A stretch of DNA of 57,224 nt from Pelethousia sp034933245 (GCA_034933245.1 JAYFNX010000033.1:1-57224), one strand, 5' to 3'; shown: positions 15,778 through 23,458, numbered from the stretch's first letter. Numbers and translations: made by a program. Notes: generated by a model from the sequence alone, not told the origin.

Positions 15778-17073
15778 CTACGCTTTATCCAGCCCCATGG
15801 TCTGTTTGATCATGCTATCCATACTCTCCCGGCTAACGCTGCCCCGCACCAGGCCAAAAACATTGCCGTCTTTGTCAATCATGAAAGTAGTCGGCAGCGC
15901 GGAAATACCATAAGCGGCGATTGTTTCGCCGGTTTCATCCATGAGGACCGGATAGGTATAATCGTTTTCGCTTAGGAAGTCCTTGATGCTGTCAATACTG
16001 CCTTCGCGTCCCTGGTTCGGCCCGGCCAGGCCCAGGATAACTACTTCTTCCCCATTTTCGTTCCAGTCTTCATATAGAGCCTGAATATCCGGCATTTCAT
16101 TGCGGCAAGGGCCGCACCAAGTCGCCCAGAAGTTCAAAAATATAACCTTGCCTTTGTAATCTGAAAGGGTATGGCTCTCCCCATTCTGATCCACTAGCGT
16201 GAAATCCGGCGCAGGCACGGTCGTATTTTTTGCTGCGGAAGTCGCCGGGGTGGTTTCAGGGGTTTGCGTGGATGCGGGTTCCGGGGATGCAATAGGAACC
16301 GTACTCGTTTCCACGGTTTCCGAAGGCGTAACGGAATCGGTTTGTGCTTGGTTCAAATACCCTGCGAGGTTATCCATCCATCCCGTGACCATCATCACGC
16401 CCATAAACACCATCAGAAGGCCGCCTACCTTAACCGTATAGCGCAAAGCCTTTTGGTGGCGCTTGAAAAAAGCGCTCAGGCTGCTTGTAAACAGGCCCAC
16501 TGCCAGGAAGGGTAATACGAAGCCTAATGTATATACGCCAATAAGGAAAAATCCTTTTGCAGCGGAAGCGGATGATGCGGCCATGAGCAGCACCGAAGCC
16601 AGAATGGGACCTACGCAAGGCGTCCAGGCAAAGCTGAAAACAAAGCCCAGAATAAGCGCGGTCCATGGGTTCATGGCCATTTTATCCAGGCGCAAGGGTA
16701 GCCGTCGTTCCTGGGAGAGGGTCATAGAGGAACCGAACGCCCCAAGCTGATACAGCCCAAATAGAATCACCAGAATACCGCCGATCCTTGCAAAAAGGAC
16801 GCGGTTTCCACTGAAAAACCGACCGAGAGCCGTGAAGCCCAAACCCAGCGCGCCAAAGGCGAAACTGATACCGAGAACAAGAAACAGCGTGTTCCGCAAT
16901 ACAATCCGACGTTCATAGACCTCCTGGCCGTTTTCGTCCACGCTCTTTCCCCCACCGGAAAGATAGCCGATATAAAGGGGAATCAGAGGAAGCACACAGG
17001 GTGAAAAAAAGCTAAGCAATCCTTGAATAAACACCGTAATGACCGGTACGCCGGCTTCCAATTGCAGTTGCAT
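15778..17073 (-). CDS. ccdA: CcdA-TlpA fusion: membrane thiol-electron transporter with thioredoxin-like domain
   Basis: 431 residues. Residues 1-~235 are CcdA with six membrane helices and both redox Cys sites (LSFFSPCVLPLIPLYIGY and SFAWTPCVGPILASV). A low-complexity Thr/Pro/Glu linker (~240-285) leads to an extracytoplasmic thioredoxin-like TlpA/ResA domain with active site WATWCGPCRNEMP (~315-327) and the cis-Pro region SALPTTFMIDKDG. CcdA moves electrons from cytoplasmic thioredoxin across the membrane; the fused TlpA domain would reduce disulfides outside. No cytochrome c genes are nearby. It is second in an operon between an Rrf2 regulator and cysteine desulfidase. Confidence 0.93.
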   Translation of the reverse strand: MQLQLEAGVPVITVFIQGLLSFFSPCVLPLIPLYIGYLSGGGKSVDENGQEVYERRIVLRNTLFLVLGISFAFGALGLGFTALGRFFSGNRVLFARIGGILVILFGLYQLGAFGSSMTLSQERRLPLRLDKMAMNPWTALILGFVFSFAWTPCVGPILASVLLMAASSASAAKGFFLIGVYTLGFVLPFLAVGLFTSSLSAFFKRHQKALRYTVKVGGLLMVFMGVMMVTGWMDNLAGYLNQAQTDSVTPSETVETSTVPIASPEPASTQTPETTPATSAAKNTTVPAPDFTLVDQNGESHTLSDYKGKVIFLNFWATWCGPCRNEMPDIQALYEDWNENGEEVVILGLAGPNQGREGSIDSIKDFLSENDYTYPVLMDETGETIAAYGISALPTTFMIDKDGNVFGLVRGSVSRESMDSMIKQTMGLDKA

Positions 17074-17129
17074 AGTTTCTCCTTTTTATATAATATAGCC
17101 ATTGCCGCATTGACCGAACAAAGAGGCAC

Positions 17130-17552
17130 TCATTCGGACGTTCGGCCGAATATGCTGTTCTCCAGATCCCATATGGTAATTTGGGTTAATCGATTTTGAC
17201 ATAGTGCATTCAGCTGCCCATATATATCGTCAAGACGGGCAGCCATCCCCGAAGCGATAAGACATTCCATATCCACCGCACCGCTATGCCAGCCTGGCGA
17301 TACGAATTGAACACCTAAGGCCTCCGCAACGGATGCCAGGGTGATGTCCGTAGCGGCTTTTTTAAGCATATACCCTCCTTCCGGTCCTTCCTTCGCGCTC
17401 ACAAATTCCGCCGTTTTCAGTTTTGACATGATTTTTCTCACCCGGGCGGCGTTCGTACAAATATTTGCAGCAAGAGCCTCGCTGGAAATTAAGCTACCTT
17501 TATGGGCTAAACATACAAGCGCATGTATTGCCGCGTTAAACTCCCCATTCAT
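17130..17552 (-). CDS. Rrf2-family transcriptional regulator
   Basis: 140 residues from ATG 17552; GAGG lies 8 bases upstream, which I prefer over the in-frame ATG at 17573. The winged helix (~8-70) has the Rrf2 pattern ALVCLAHKGSLISSEALAANICTNAARVRKIMSKLKTAEFVSAKEGPEGG with GGYML as the wing. Two Cys residues lie in the dimer/sensor region (~91 and ~115) and do not form the IscR three-Cys cluster. Operon partners for cysteine breakdown and thiol transfer suggest a cysteine- or redox-responsive repressor similar in role to CymR. Confidence 0.87.
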   Translation of the reverse strand: MNGEFNAAIHALVCLAHKGSLISSEALAANICTNAARVRKIMSKLKTAEFVSAKEGPEGGYMLKKAATDITLASVAEALGVQFVSPGWHSGAVDMECLIASGMAARLDDIYGQLNALCQNRLTQITIWDLENSIFGRTSE

Positions 17553-17609
17553 GTTGCTATCCTCATTCTTCATTAATAAACTGTAACTTCATTTATTTCA
17601 TTAAATGTT

Positions 17610-17638
17610 ACTATACATGATACATTTGAGGCTGTCAA
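17610..17638 (-). promoter_or_regulatory. Sigma-A promoter of the Rrf2-ccdA-cyuA operon
   Basis: On the minus strand TTGACA (17638-17633), a 17-base spacer and TATAGT (17615-17610). An AT-rich imperfect dyad, ATGTATC-N7-GTAACAT (17625-17605), overlaps the -10 and would suit autorepression by the Rrf2 protein. Confidence 0.78.
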
Positions 17639-17677
17639 GTCTCTACAAAACAACGTCTAAATGTTCAATATTTTGCC

Positions 17678-18163
17678 TTATTTCTCTGCCAAATGTATCA
17701 GTTCCTCTCCTGTAAGCCTATACATGGTCCATTCGCTCATAGGCTTTGCAGATATGGAAAGATAAAAATCAATGCTGGGCTGGTTCCAATCTAGGCATGA
17801 CCACTCCAAACGACCGCATCCTCTTTCCACCGCAATCCGGGCCAATTCTTTTAGCAACGCTTTTCCATACCCATTGCCACGTGCCTCGGGCCGAACAAAC
17901 AAGTCCTCTAAATAAATGCCGGCTCGGCCAAGGAATGTAGAAAAATTATGAAAAAACAGTGCAAACCCCACGGCCAAATTGTTGACTTCAGCCAATAGAA
18001 CCTCCGCTTTTCGTTCCTGAAACAACCATTCCCGCAGATTCGTCTCCGTAGCCACCACCTGATCGAGCATCTTCTCATATTCTGCAAGGCCACGAATAAA
18101 TTCCAATATTGTTAGAATATCCTTTTCCTCGGCAAATCGAAATGTCAAAGTTGTCTTTTGCAT
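17678..18163 (-). CDS. GNAT-family N-acetyltransferase (diamine-acetyltransferase-like)
   Basis: 161 residues from ATG 18163 with AGGGAG upstream; the earlier GTG at 18187 precedes that site. The GNAT fold has the acetyl-CoA loop VRPEARGNGYGKALLKELARIA (motif A, ~91-112). GRLEWSCLDWNQPSIDFYLS and the N-terminal EFIRGLAEYEKM are typical of the spermidine/spermine and thialysine acetyltransferase branch. The substrate is probably a small amine, but this is inferred from the subfamily only. It is monocistronic. Confidence 0.85.
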   Translation of the reverse strand: MQKTTLTFRFAEEKDILTILEFIRGLAEYEKMLDQVVATETNLREWLFQERKAEVLLAEVNNLAVGFALFFHNFSTFLGRAGIYLEDLFVRPEARGNGYGKALLKELARIAVERGCGRLEWSCLDWNQPSIDFYLSISAKPMSEWTMYRLTGEELIHLAEK

Positions 18164-18252
18164 GCTTTTCTCCCTTTTTTCGGACACGGTTGTCCTTCTT
18201 TTGCATTAAATATTTATTATAGCAAACCGTTTTCAATAAGGGAATATACTAT

Positions 18253-18286
18253 GCGTGAAGCGGAAAATACCGTTTCCGCTTCATGC
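18253..18286. repeat. Hairpin upstream of the acetyltransferase gene
   Basis: GCGTGAAGCGGAAA and TTTCCGCTTCATGC form a 14-base inverted repeat around ATACCG. No T-run follows, so a terminator role is unclear. Confidence 0.45.
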
Positions 18287-18319
18287 TTCCAAAACTAAAA
18301 AAGGGCGGCCCCGCTTAAG

Positions 18320-18442
18320 TGTACCTCCAAAAGTTAGACATGAGCCTTAGTTGTATAGATAAAGGGCTTGCCGCCTGCTCTGCACAGACTTCAAGCCCTC
18401 TTGGCTGCTTAACTTTATTCCTTGTCTAACTTCTTGGTGTCA
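18320..18442 (+). mobile_element. Internally deleted IS3-family (IS150-like) remnant with both ends
   Basis: The left terminal repeat TGTACCTCCAAAAGTTAGACA (18320-18340) and right end TGTCTAACTTCTTGGTGTCA (18423-18442) flank ~80 bases. These encode only the last ~16 residues of the OrfB transposase (KGLPPALHRLQALLAA, stop) on the plus strand. Everything between the left end and the orfB tail is deleted. About 80 bases nearly match, in inverted orientation, the remnant at 20886-21030. It would lie just downstream of cotJC in the arrangement before inversion. Confidence 0.82.
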
Positions 18443-18508
18443 GCTCAGAAAGGCCGCTTTTTTATATACTACTAAAGATCCCACCGACTTCATTGAAGGC
18501 TCATTCCA

Positions 18509-18916
18509 TCAAAGAAGAAGGCATTTCCTTTTAAAGTCATCCAACGTATTTTGTAGTTCTTCAATTTCTGCGGGAGTTGCATTGGGATTATTGACGAAGT
18601 GCGAGATTAGATTCCCGTATAATTTTTGGATAAACTGGCAAGTTCGCGTATATCTCCATTCATCGCGTGAAATAAGAGGAAAGTAGAGGACTTCGCTTCG
18701 GCATTTTGGGCTACACTCAGCCCGGATAAAGCCTTTGGCCTCCAAACGCTTTAAAAAAATAAATACTATAGAGGGCTTCAAACCTTTCTTGACAAAATGA
18801 AAAATGAACTGCCTAGCCGCGAGGGGTGATTCTCCGTCCCATTCGGCCCATATTGCCTTCATTACTATTTCTTCTGATTCACTTAGCCAATAGGTTTTCA
18901 TTTTTCCATCCTCCAA
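18509..18916 (-). CDS. BlaI/MecI-family transcriptional repressor
   Basis: 135 residues. The N-terminal winged helix resembles BlaI/MecI: LSESEEIVMKAIWAEWDGESPLAARQF, then KPSIVFIFLKRLEAKGFIRAE and YFPLISRDEWRY. A C-terminal dimerisation helix bundle follows, where a partner protease would cut. It is divergent from the M56-type protease gene at 19052, the classic repressor/sensor-protease pair, but no beta-lactamase or penicillin-binding protein gene is near. Translation starts at ATG 18916 or at the internal ATG six codons on. It lies in the invertible segment. Confidence 0.85.
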   Translation of the reverse strand: MEDGKMKTYWLSESEEIVMKAIWAEWDGESPLAARQFIFHFVKKGLKPSIVFIFLKRLEAKGFIRAECSPKCRSEVLYFPLISRDEWRYTRTCQFIQKLYGNLISHFVNNPNATPAEIEELQNTLDDFKRKCLLL

Positions 18917-18954
18917 GCAAGCCTACCTTAACATTGTACAACATATTAATTATA

Positions 18955-18971
18955 ACGTAAATCACTTACGT
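18955..18971. promoter_or_regulatory. Candidate operator between blaI-like and M56 genes
   Basis: A perfect dyad ACGTAA-ATCAC-TTACGT sits in the 135-base AT-rich divergent intergenic region. A wider, looser symmetry (CAACATAT upstream, ATATGTTG downstream) surrounds it. BlaI-type repressors bind dyads in such regions. Confidence 0.55.
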
Positions 18972-19051
18972 CATTAATAGAATATATGTTGACGAATCTT
19001 GGTGAATAAACTAGAATGATAATAACAGATACATATTTTGGAAAAATATAG

Positions 19052-20122
19052 ATGCGTATTTTACTATCACAACTTAATCATAATGTGGGGTATGGATCTC
19101 TGATCATAGTCCTGTTGTGCATAGCAAAAAGGCCATTGCTAAGTAAGGGTGGGCATTTTTGTTACTTTTATTTATGGCTAATTCCTATTTTTGCACTTTT
19201 GAATCCCATCTCTTTTGACGTATATGTTCCAATGGGAGGAATTGACGGAACACTATTTACTAGCTATGTTGCTAAGTTCAGTGAATATGTATATTCATTT
19301 TTGTTTATATGGATTCTGGGCAGCCTAATCAGTCTAATTCTTTACTCAAAGTATGAATACAGTGCAAGCCGGCTTTCCAAAGAAATCCCAAGGATTAATG
19401 ACCCTAAGATTATCCGGATTCTAAAGTCGTGTGAAGATGAGCTGCGGGTAAGGCATCCTGTTGAAATTGGCACAATACAGGATATAGTCACACCTTGCTT
19501 ATTTGAAACCATAGGTAATGAACCGATTATTATTTTGCCCGACACTGAACTGGATGAACGCAGGCTAAGACTCATCTTTCTGCATGAGCTTATGCACTTG
19601 CAGTACAGAGATATAGTAATTAAAAGGCTGTGCCGCATAATACAAGCAATATATTGGTGGAACCCACTTGTTTATGTTCTAGGTGCTCAACTGGATGAAG
19701 GATGCGAACTTACGTGTGACTACAGGGTTCTGAAGGGTAGGCCAATAGAAGAACGGTATAACTATTCCCAAGCAGTATTGGATTTCGCAAGAGCATCAAC
19801 CCAGCAAAAGGCAGAGTATAATATAATTGCTTTTGGCGGCAAGGCTTTTAAACGGAGGGTTAAGTTCATGCTTAGACCCGAACAAAAAGTTTATAAGTGG
19901 TACGCAATCTGCTGTGCAGTTATTCTTTTCAGCTTGAGTTTTTTATCGTTCAGGAGTGCAATGCCTGTAGAGACGCAAAAAGATATTGATTTATCTAACG
20001 ATTATGAGATCGTCGCTAGGCCAGATGGCTTTTATGATTTATATAGCGATGGACAACTGATTATCTATGGCGCTGATGAAAATGCGATTGAAAATATAAT
20101 AAATAGGGGGAAAGTCAAATGA
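19052..20122 (+). CDS. BlaR1-like M56-family membrane metalloprotease
   Basis: 356 residues. N-terminal membrane helices (~15-35, ~40-55, ~85-105) lead to a cytoplasmic zinc-protease domain with HELMHLQYRD (HExxH, ~189-198) and the family run IIQAIYWWNPLVYVLGAQLDEGCELTCDYRVL (third ligand Glu). A further membrane helix (~290-307) follows. Only ~50 residues lie beyond it, so the penicillin-binding sensor domain of BlaR1/MecR1 is absent. The cue is therefore something other than a beta-lactam, or is sensed by the short tail. It is paired with the divergent BlaI-like repressor and overlaps the next gene by 4 bases. Confidence 0.88.
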   Translation: MRILLSQLNHNVGYGSLIIVLLCIAKRPLLSKGGHFCYFYLWLIPIFALLNPISFDVYVPMGGIDGTLFTSYVAKFSEYVYSFLFIWILGSLISLILYSKYEYSASRLSKEIPRINDPKIIRILKSCEDELRVRHPVEIGTIQDIVTPCLFETIGNEPIIILPDTELDERRLRLIFLHELMHLQYRDIVIKRLCRIIQAIYWWNPLVYVLGAQLDEGCELTCDYRVLKGRPIEERYNYSQAVLDFARASTQQKAEYNIIAFGGKAFKRRVKFMLRPEQKVYKWYAICCAVILFSLSFLSFRSAMPVETQKDIDLSNDYEIVARPDGFYDLYSDGQLIIYGADENAIENIINRGKVK

Positions 20123-20367
20123 AAAAACGCATATGTCTAGTTGTAGTTGTACTGCTCGTCCTTGCCATTTCAACGTTTGCTTCTGCTGAAAACCTGCAAG
20201 AACAAAGAGGAATCTGTTTCCACTATAGGACGGCTCAGAGCATCCTGAACATCCATAGCGCGAGTTCAGGTCCATGTAATGTTTTGGTGTACCGTATGAC
20301 CTATTGCACGATATGTGGCACCACACTAGGCTGTGAACTTATCGACAGTTATACGCACATTCATTAG
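20119..20367 (+). CDS. Small secreted Cys-rich peptide of unknown function
   Basis: 82 residues. A clear signal peptide (MKKRIC, core LVVVVLLVLAISTF) ends at ASA, so the mature peptide is about 57 residues. It has five Cys, including a YCTICGTTLGC zinc-knuckle-like or disulfide motif, and a His-containing C-terminus (SYTHIH). It overlaps the M56 protease stop by ATGA, so the two are translationally coupled. A UUCG-loop terminator follows. It could be the signal, substrate or output of the BlaI/M56 pair, or an antimicrobial peptide; I do not recognise it. Confidence 0.72.
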   Translation: MKKRICLVVVVLLVLAISTFASAENLQEQRGICFHYRTAQSILNIHSASSGPCNVLVYRMTYCTICGTTLGCELIDSYTHIH

Positions 20368-20398
20368 ATAGCGTATAAGCGGATCGCAGTATAAGGTT

Positions 20399-20420
20399 GG
20401 CGGCCTTCGGGCCGCCTTTT
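20399..20420 (+). terminator. UUCG-tetraloop terminator
   Basis: GGCGGCC-TTCG-GGCCGCC followed by TTTT closes the M56/peptide transcript. Confidence 0.92.
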
Positions 20421-20482
20421 GTCGGGCGCTTATGGCGTAATGCATGATAAGGAGCGGTCACAAGTGTCGGGGGATCTTTTAT

Positions 20483-20505
20483 TTATAGCATTTTTGTACC
20501 GAAGA
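20483..20505 (+). other. attL-type junction of the integrative element
   Basis: The element arm TTATAGCAT (20483-20491), six bases, then the shared core ACCGAAGA (20498-20505). After the core the sequence continues in frame as the 3' half of cotJC (GAA GAG CTC GCA). The same core occurs at 31239-31232 (minus) at the end of the 5' half. The arm is the mirror partner of ATGTTATAA at 31219-31211. Confidence 0.8.
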
Positions 20506-20863
20506 GCTCGCACATTGGGAAATGATAGGTACCATGATCTTTCAGTGCATAAGGGACGCAACATTGGAAGAAATGGAGGCAGCCGGTCTACTGGGCTATT
20601 TCACCATGCATAGTAAGGGTGTGTTTCCTGTCAATCCGGATGGCGTACCTTTCACAGCCAGCTATATTGCTTGCACTGGCGATCCAATTGCTGATATTGT
20701 GGAGGATATGGCAGCGGAGCAGAAGGCCCGCGCTACCTATGAACATCTCATGGCGCTTACGGACGATGCGGCTATCCTCAATCCGCTGCGGTTTCTACGA
20801 GAACGGGAAATCGTACACTTCCAGCGATTTGGGGAGTGCTTGGAAATTTTGCAAAACATGTAA
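20498..20863 (+). pseudogene. cotJC: 3' half of spore-coat/Mn-catalase gene cotJC
   Basis: The frame from 20498 reads TEELAHWEMIGTMIFQCI and continues through the CotJC/manganese-catalase C-terminal half: ASYIACTGDPIADIVEDMAAEQKARATYEHLMALTDD and LRFLREREIVHFQRFGE, with the Glu and His residues of the di-metal site. There is no start or Shine-Dalgarno sequence, and an in-frame stop lies just upstream. It is the missing part of the gene that starts at 31425 on the minus strand. It now faces the other way and sits between two inverted IS3 remnants. Confidence 0.9.
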
Positions 20864-20885
20864 CCCTAGGGCAGACGGCGTGAAC

Positions 20886-21030
20886 TGACCCCAAGAAGTT
20901 AGACAAGGAATAAAGTTAAGCAGCCAAGAGGGCTTGAAGTCTGTGCAGAACAGGCGGCAAGCCCTTTAGCTTTGCCTTGATTCTGCGGTTATTGTAGTAA
21001 TCTAGATAGGCAATCAGCTCGGCCTTGAAG
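20886..21030 (-). mobile_element. IS3-family (IS150-like) right-end remnant
   Basis: The terminal repeat TGACCCCAAGAAGTTAGACA (20886-20905), then on the minus strand the OrfB C-terminus: TFKAELIAYLDYYNNRRIKA and KGLPPVLHRLQALLAA, stop. YIDYYNNxRIK is the IS3 OrfB tail signature. The 5' part is lost where IS256-type sequence starts at ~21031. It nearly matches, inverted, the right end at 18360-18442. Confidence 0.88.
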
Positions 21031-21885
21031 GTACTGTCAAGAAAATTGCGCAAAAAGGGACGAGGCTAAAGGCTTGACGCTCAGCTGACGGCGGAATCCA
21101 TATCCGCCTGAGTATCAAGGTGTTTCATGTTCATGTACTTCTTGTTGCCCCATTGCGTACCTGCGACATGTCGCAGGCGGGCGCAGACCAGCATGAGAGC
21201 GGAGCAGCCATCCGGGAAGGTACCAATTACCCGAGTTCTGCGGCGGATCTCCCGATTCAGGCCTTCAATCACGTTATTGGTGCGGATGCGCAGCCAATGC
21301 TCGTATGGAAATTGTATATAGGTAAGGGTTTCCTCAATGCTATCTTCCACCTTTTTCACCGCTTCCTTGAGCTTCATAACCCGTAAATCTTCAGCAACCT
21401 GCCGGGTGTTCTCACGGGCCGCAGACTTACTCTCCTGCGCATGAATCGCCTTGCGCATCTTAGCTACCAGTTCCATCTTGCTGCGGGTGGTGGCCGAAAA
21501 CACATTGCGGTAGAAGTGGACAGTACAGCGCTGGTACTTTGCCTGTGGAAAACTTCGGAAGCGGCATCCAGCATGCCAAGACATTTATCTGCGACAATCA
21601 GGCGAACGCCAGCCAGCCCGCGCCCTGTGAGCCATTGCAGAAACAAAAGCCAGCTGGCCTTATCTTCTTTCATTCCTTCGCCAGCACCGATTACCTCCCG
21701 GTATCCGTCTTCATTCACGCCCAAGGCCACGAGTATGCTCACGTTCTCAAATTCACCGTCCCAATTCCGGCGCAGGTAGATACCGTCCACATAAACATAC
21801 GGGTACTTCCCGCCCCGCAAAGACCGATTTCGCCATTGTTCGATATGGACGTAACCGCAGTTCCGCCCCGGACACTTCCGCTGCC
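21031..21885 (-). pseudogene. IS256-family transposase, truncated and frameshifted
   Basis: Minus-strand frames give the middle and C-terminal parts of a mutator-type transposase: HIEQWRNRSL, YPYVYVDGIYLRRNW, GMKEDKASW, LIVADKCLGMLDAASEVF, then after a one-base loss at ~21549 QAKYQRCTVHFYRNVFS, FPYEHWLRIRTNNVIEGLNREIRRRTRVIGTFPDG and MNMKHL. The stop is at 21081. The N-terminal third and the left end are missing. The right end (~21031) is inserted into the IS3 remnant. Confidence 0.85.
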
Positions 21886-21941
21886 TCCCTGGATATGAGC
21901 ATGCTTCCTAATACCGCCTGTTCGGCTTCGACGTTTTTCAT
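21885..21941 (-). pseudogene. DnaB-type replicative helicase, N-terminal scrap
   Basis: From ATG 21941 the minus strand reads MKNVEAEQAVLGSMLISREAAE, the typical first residues of DnaB helicases (NVEAEQAVLGSML). GAGAATGAAC lies just upstream on that strand. Downstream it merges into the IS256 transposase remnant. A phage-type replication operon (DnaD-like, DnaB-like) was therefore cut off by the insertion or deletion. Confidence 0.6.
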
Positions 21942-22111
21942 AGTTCATTCTCCATTTTCGTAGTGACCTCCGGCCAACATTTTAGTTCATAGCTCTTATC
22001 GTCCATCCTGCTTTGCCTTATTTTTAAAAATATAAATATTTTTCCTGGGAAACGTGATATACTTAAAATGTTATTGCATAGTAACAAATCAAAACGTGGA
22101 GGACATCTAAT

Positions 22112-22423
22112 TTGTCAGACAAAACACTTACATGCAGAGACTGCGGGGCAGAATTTCTCTTTACAGAAAGCGAACAGGCATTTTATCAGGAGAAAGGCTT
22201 CCAGAACGAACCGCAAAGGTGCCCTAGCTGCAGAGCTGCAAAAAAAGATCGCCAACGGGATGGTGGGCGTGACGGTTATGGCAGCTCTCCGCGACAAATG
22301 TATCCAGTCAGATGCGCACAGTGCGGTAAGGAAACCGAAGTTCCCTTTAAGCCCACATCCGACAGGCCTGTATATTGCAAAGACTGCTATCAGCCCAGAG
22401 AACGACGCAGGGATAGATATTAA
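22112..22423 (+). CDS. Small zinc-ribbon protein (two CxxC pairs per ribbon)
   Basis: 103 residues starting with TTG at 22112; GTGGAGG lies 11 bases upstream and no ATG is available. Two ribbons: CRDCGAEF to CPSCRAAKK (residues 8-46), and CAQCGKETEVPF to CKDCYQPRERRR (~69-97). The centre is rich in Arg, Asp and Gly. This is a common short Firmicutes family (CxxC-x17-CxxC) of unknown role, probably binding zinc and possibly nucleic acid. It has its own terminator. Its strand and intactness differ from the surrounding decayed phage genes. Confidence 0.75.
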   Translation: MSDKTLTCRDCGAEFLFTESEQAFYQEKGFQNEPQRCPSCRAAKKDRQRDGGRDGYGSSPRQMYPVRCAQCGKETEVPFKPTSDRPVYCKDCYQPRERRRDRY

Positions 22424-22431
22424 TTCCATAT

Positions 22432-22466
22432 TGGCCCCCATCGGTTTAGGTGGGGGCCATTTTTTA
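22432..22466 (+). terminator. Rho-independent terminator
   Basis: TGGCCCCCA pairs with TGGGGGCCA, followed by seven Ts. It closes the zinc-ribbon gene. Confidence 0.92.
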
Positions 22467-22550
22467 ATCGTATCGCTCATCGTCGCACCTCCATTTTTGA
22501 CTTTTTCCGGTATGTTTGCTATACTTAACTTACGGTGTCACTTACGCCAT

Positions 22551-23175
22551 TCAGTTCTTCGGAACTTCGTGGATTGCGGGTGGCATTGTTTTTTTACCTC
22601 CCATAATCCGCAGGAGCCCAGAACACAGGAGGGGCAGGCGCCACAGTGGGTTGCTCTGGCGGAGGCCCCATCCCTCGCGGTGGGCCGTACGAATGACAAG
22701 GTTCCAGTCCTTCCAGCCGTTTTTGTTATTCGTGGCCTTGGCGCTGCCATCTATATACTCAATTAGCCGTACGAGTTCAGCTTCCCCGATATCCTGCAAG
22801 AGCCGACCATATTCGGCATCCGTCAGTTTTAGGTAGCCGTGGGGACCGCGGACATGCGCCGCGGGCTTTGTTTTCTTAGCTTTGGGCTTTGGAATCTCCC
22901 CGGCAACAAGGCCAAGCAGATACTCCCGCATTTGGGGATGGCGCACCATGAGAAGGCCATCCACCAAGGGAAGGACAAACCGTCCATCATGCAAAGCCCG
23001 CATATCCTCCTCGCCTGCGCCTACAAGCTCCATCACCTCCGGCGCAGTAGTTAAGTACCCGCTCTCCCCTGCCCGGGCGTCCAAGTGAAAATAAAGGGCT
23101 TGCGCCGATGCGGATAGGGCTAGGAAATCCTGGCAGCTTATTAGGCTTGCGTAATTGTTTTTTATGCTCGTACCC
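22551..23175 (-). pseudogene. Phage DnaD-like replication initiation protein, 5' end displaced
   Basis: The minus frame encodes LISCQDFLALSASAQALYFHLDARAGESGYLTT (winged helix of phage replisome organisers), FVLPLVDGLLMVRH, then LTDAEYGRLLQDIGEAELVRLIEYIDGSAKATNNKNGWKDWNLVIRTA, a phage replication C-terminal pattern. The open frame runs on to 23444 but sequence above ~23175 looks unrelated and belongs to the IS110 upstream region. A native start is not visible. It was probably truncated when IS110 entered. Its partner dnaB survives only as the scrap at 21941. Confidence 0.6.
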
Positions 23176-23421
23176 CAATAGTATAATGAATTTACGGTGT
23201 TTTTGACAAGGGCACCGTATGAAAACTTGTTATCCTGCGATGGATGTGGGATAATGAGCGTAACAGGCAGAGGGCGCAGTATCTCCTCCTTGAAATGATG
23301 CTTCGTACGAAAGAATTGCGCCTCTGTCTTTACGGTCAGATGCGAATAAGCTGGATAGCGACCATAATGGATGCGCTGCATATCTAACGAGGTTGTATTG
23401 CCGTAAAGGATCAGAGGGGAA

Positions 23422-23452
23422 CCCTGTCTGTGAAGATGAATCACAGGGAGGG
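23422..23452 (+). promoter_or_regulatory. Hairpin overlapping the IS110 ribosome-binding site
   Basis: CCCTGT (23422-23427) pairs with ACAGGG (23443-23448), which overlaps the Shine-Dalgarno AGGGAGGG (23445-23452) of the transposase. The fold would hide the site and damp translation. The ~280 bases upstream (23180-23458) have no gene and are where IS110 elements encode their guide (bridge) RNA. Confidence 0.45.
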
Positions 23453-23458
23453 TTTTTG

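Noticed and set aside
18509..20122. Beta-lactam resistance regulon (blaI-blaR1)
   Set aside because: The protease lacks a penicillin-binding sensor domain and no beta-lactamase or PBP2a gene is near.
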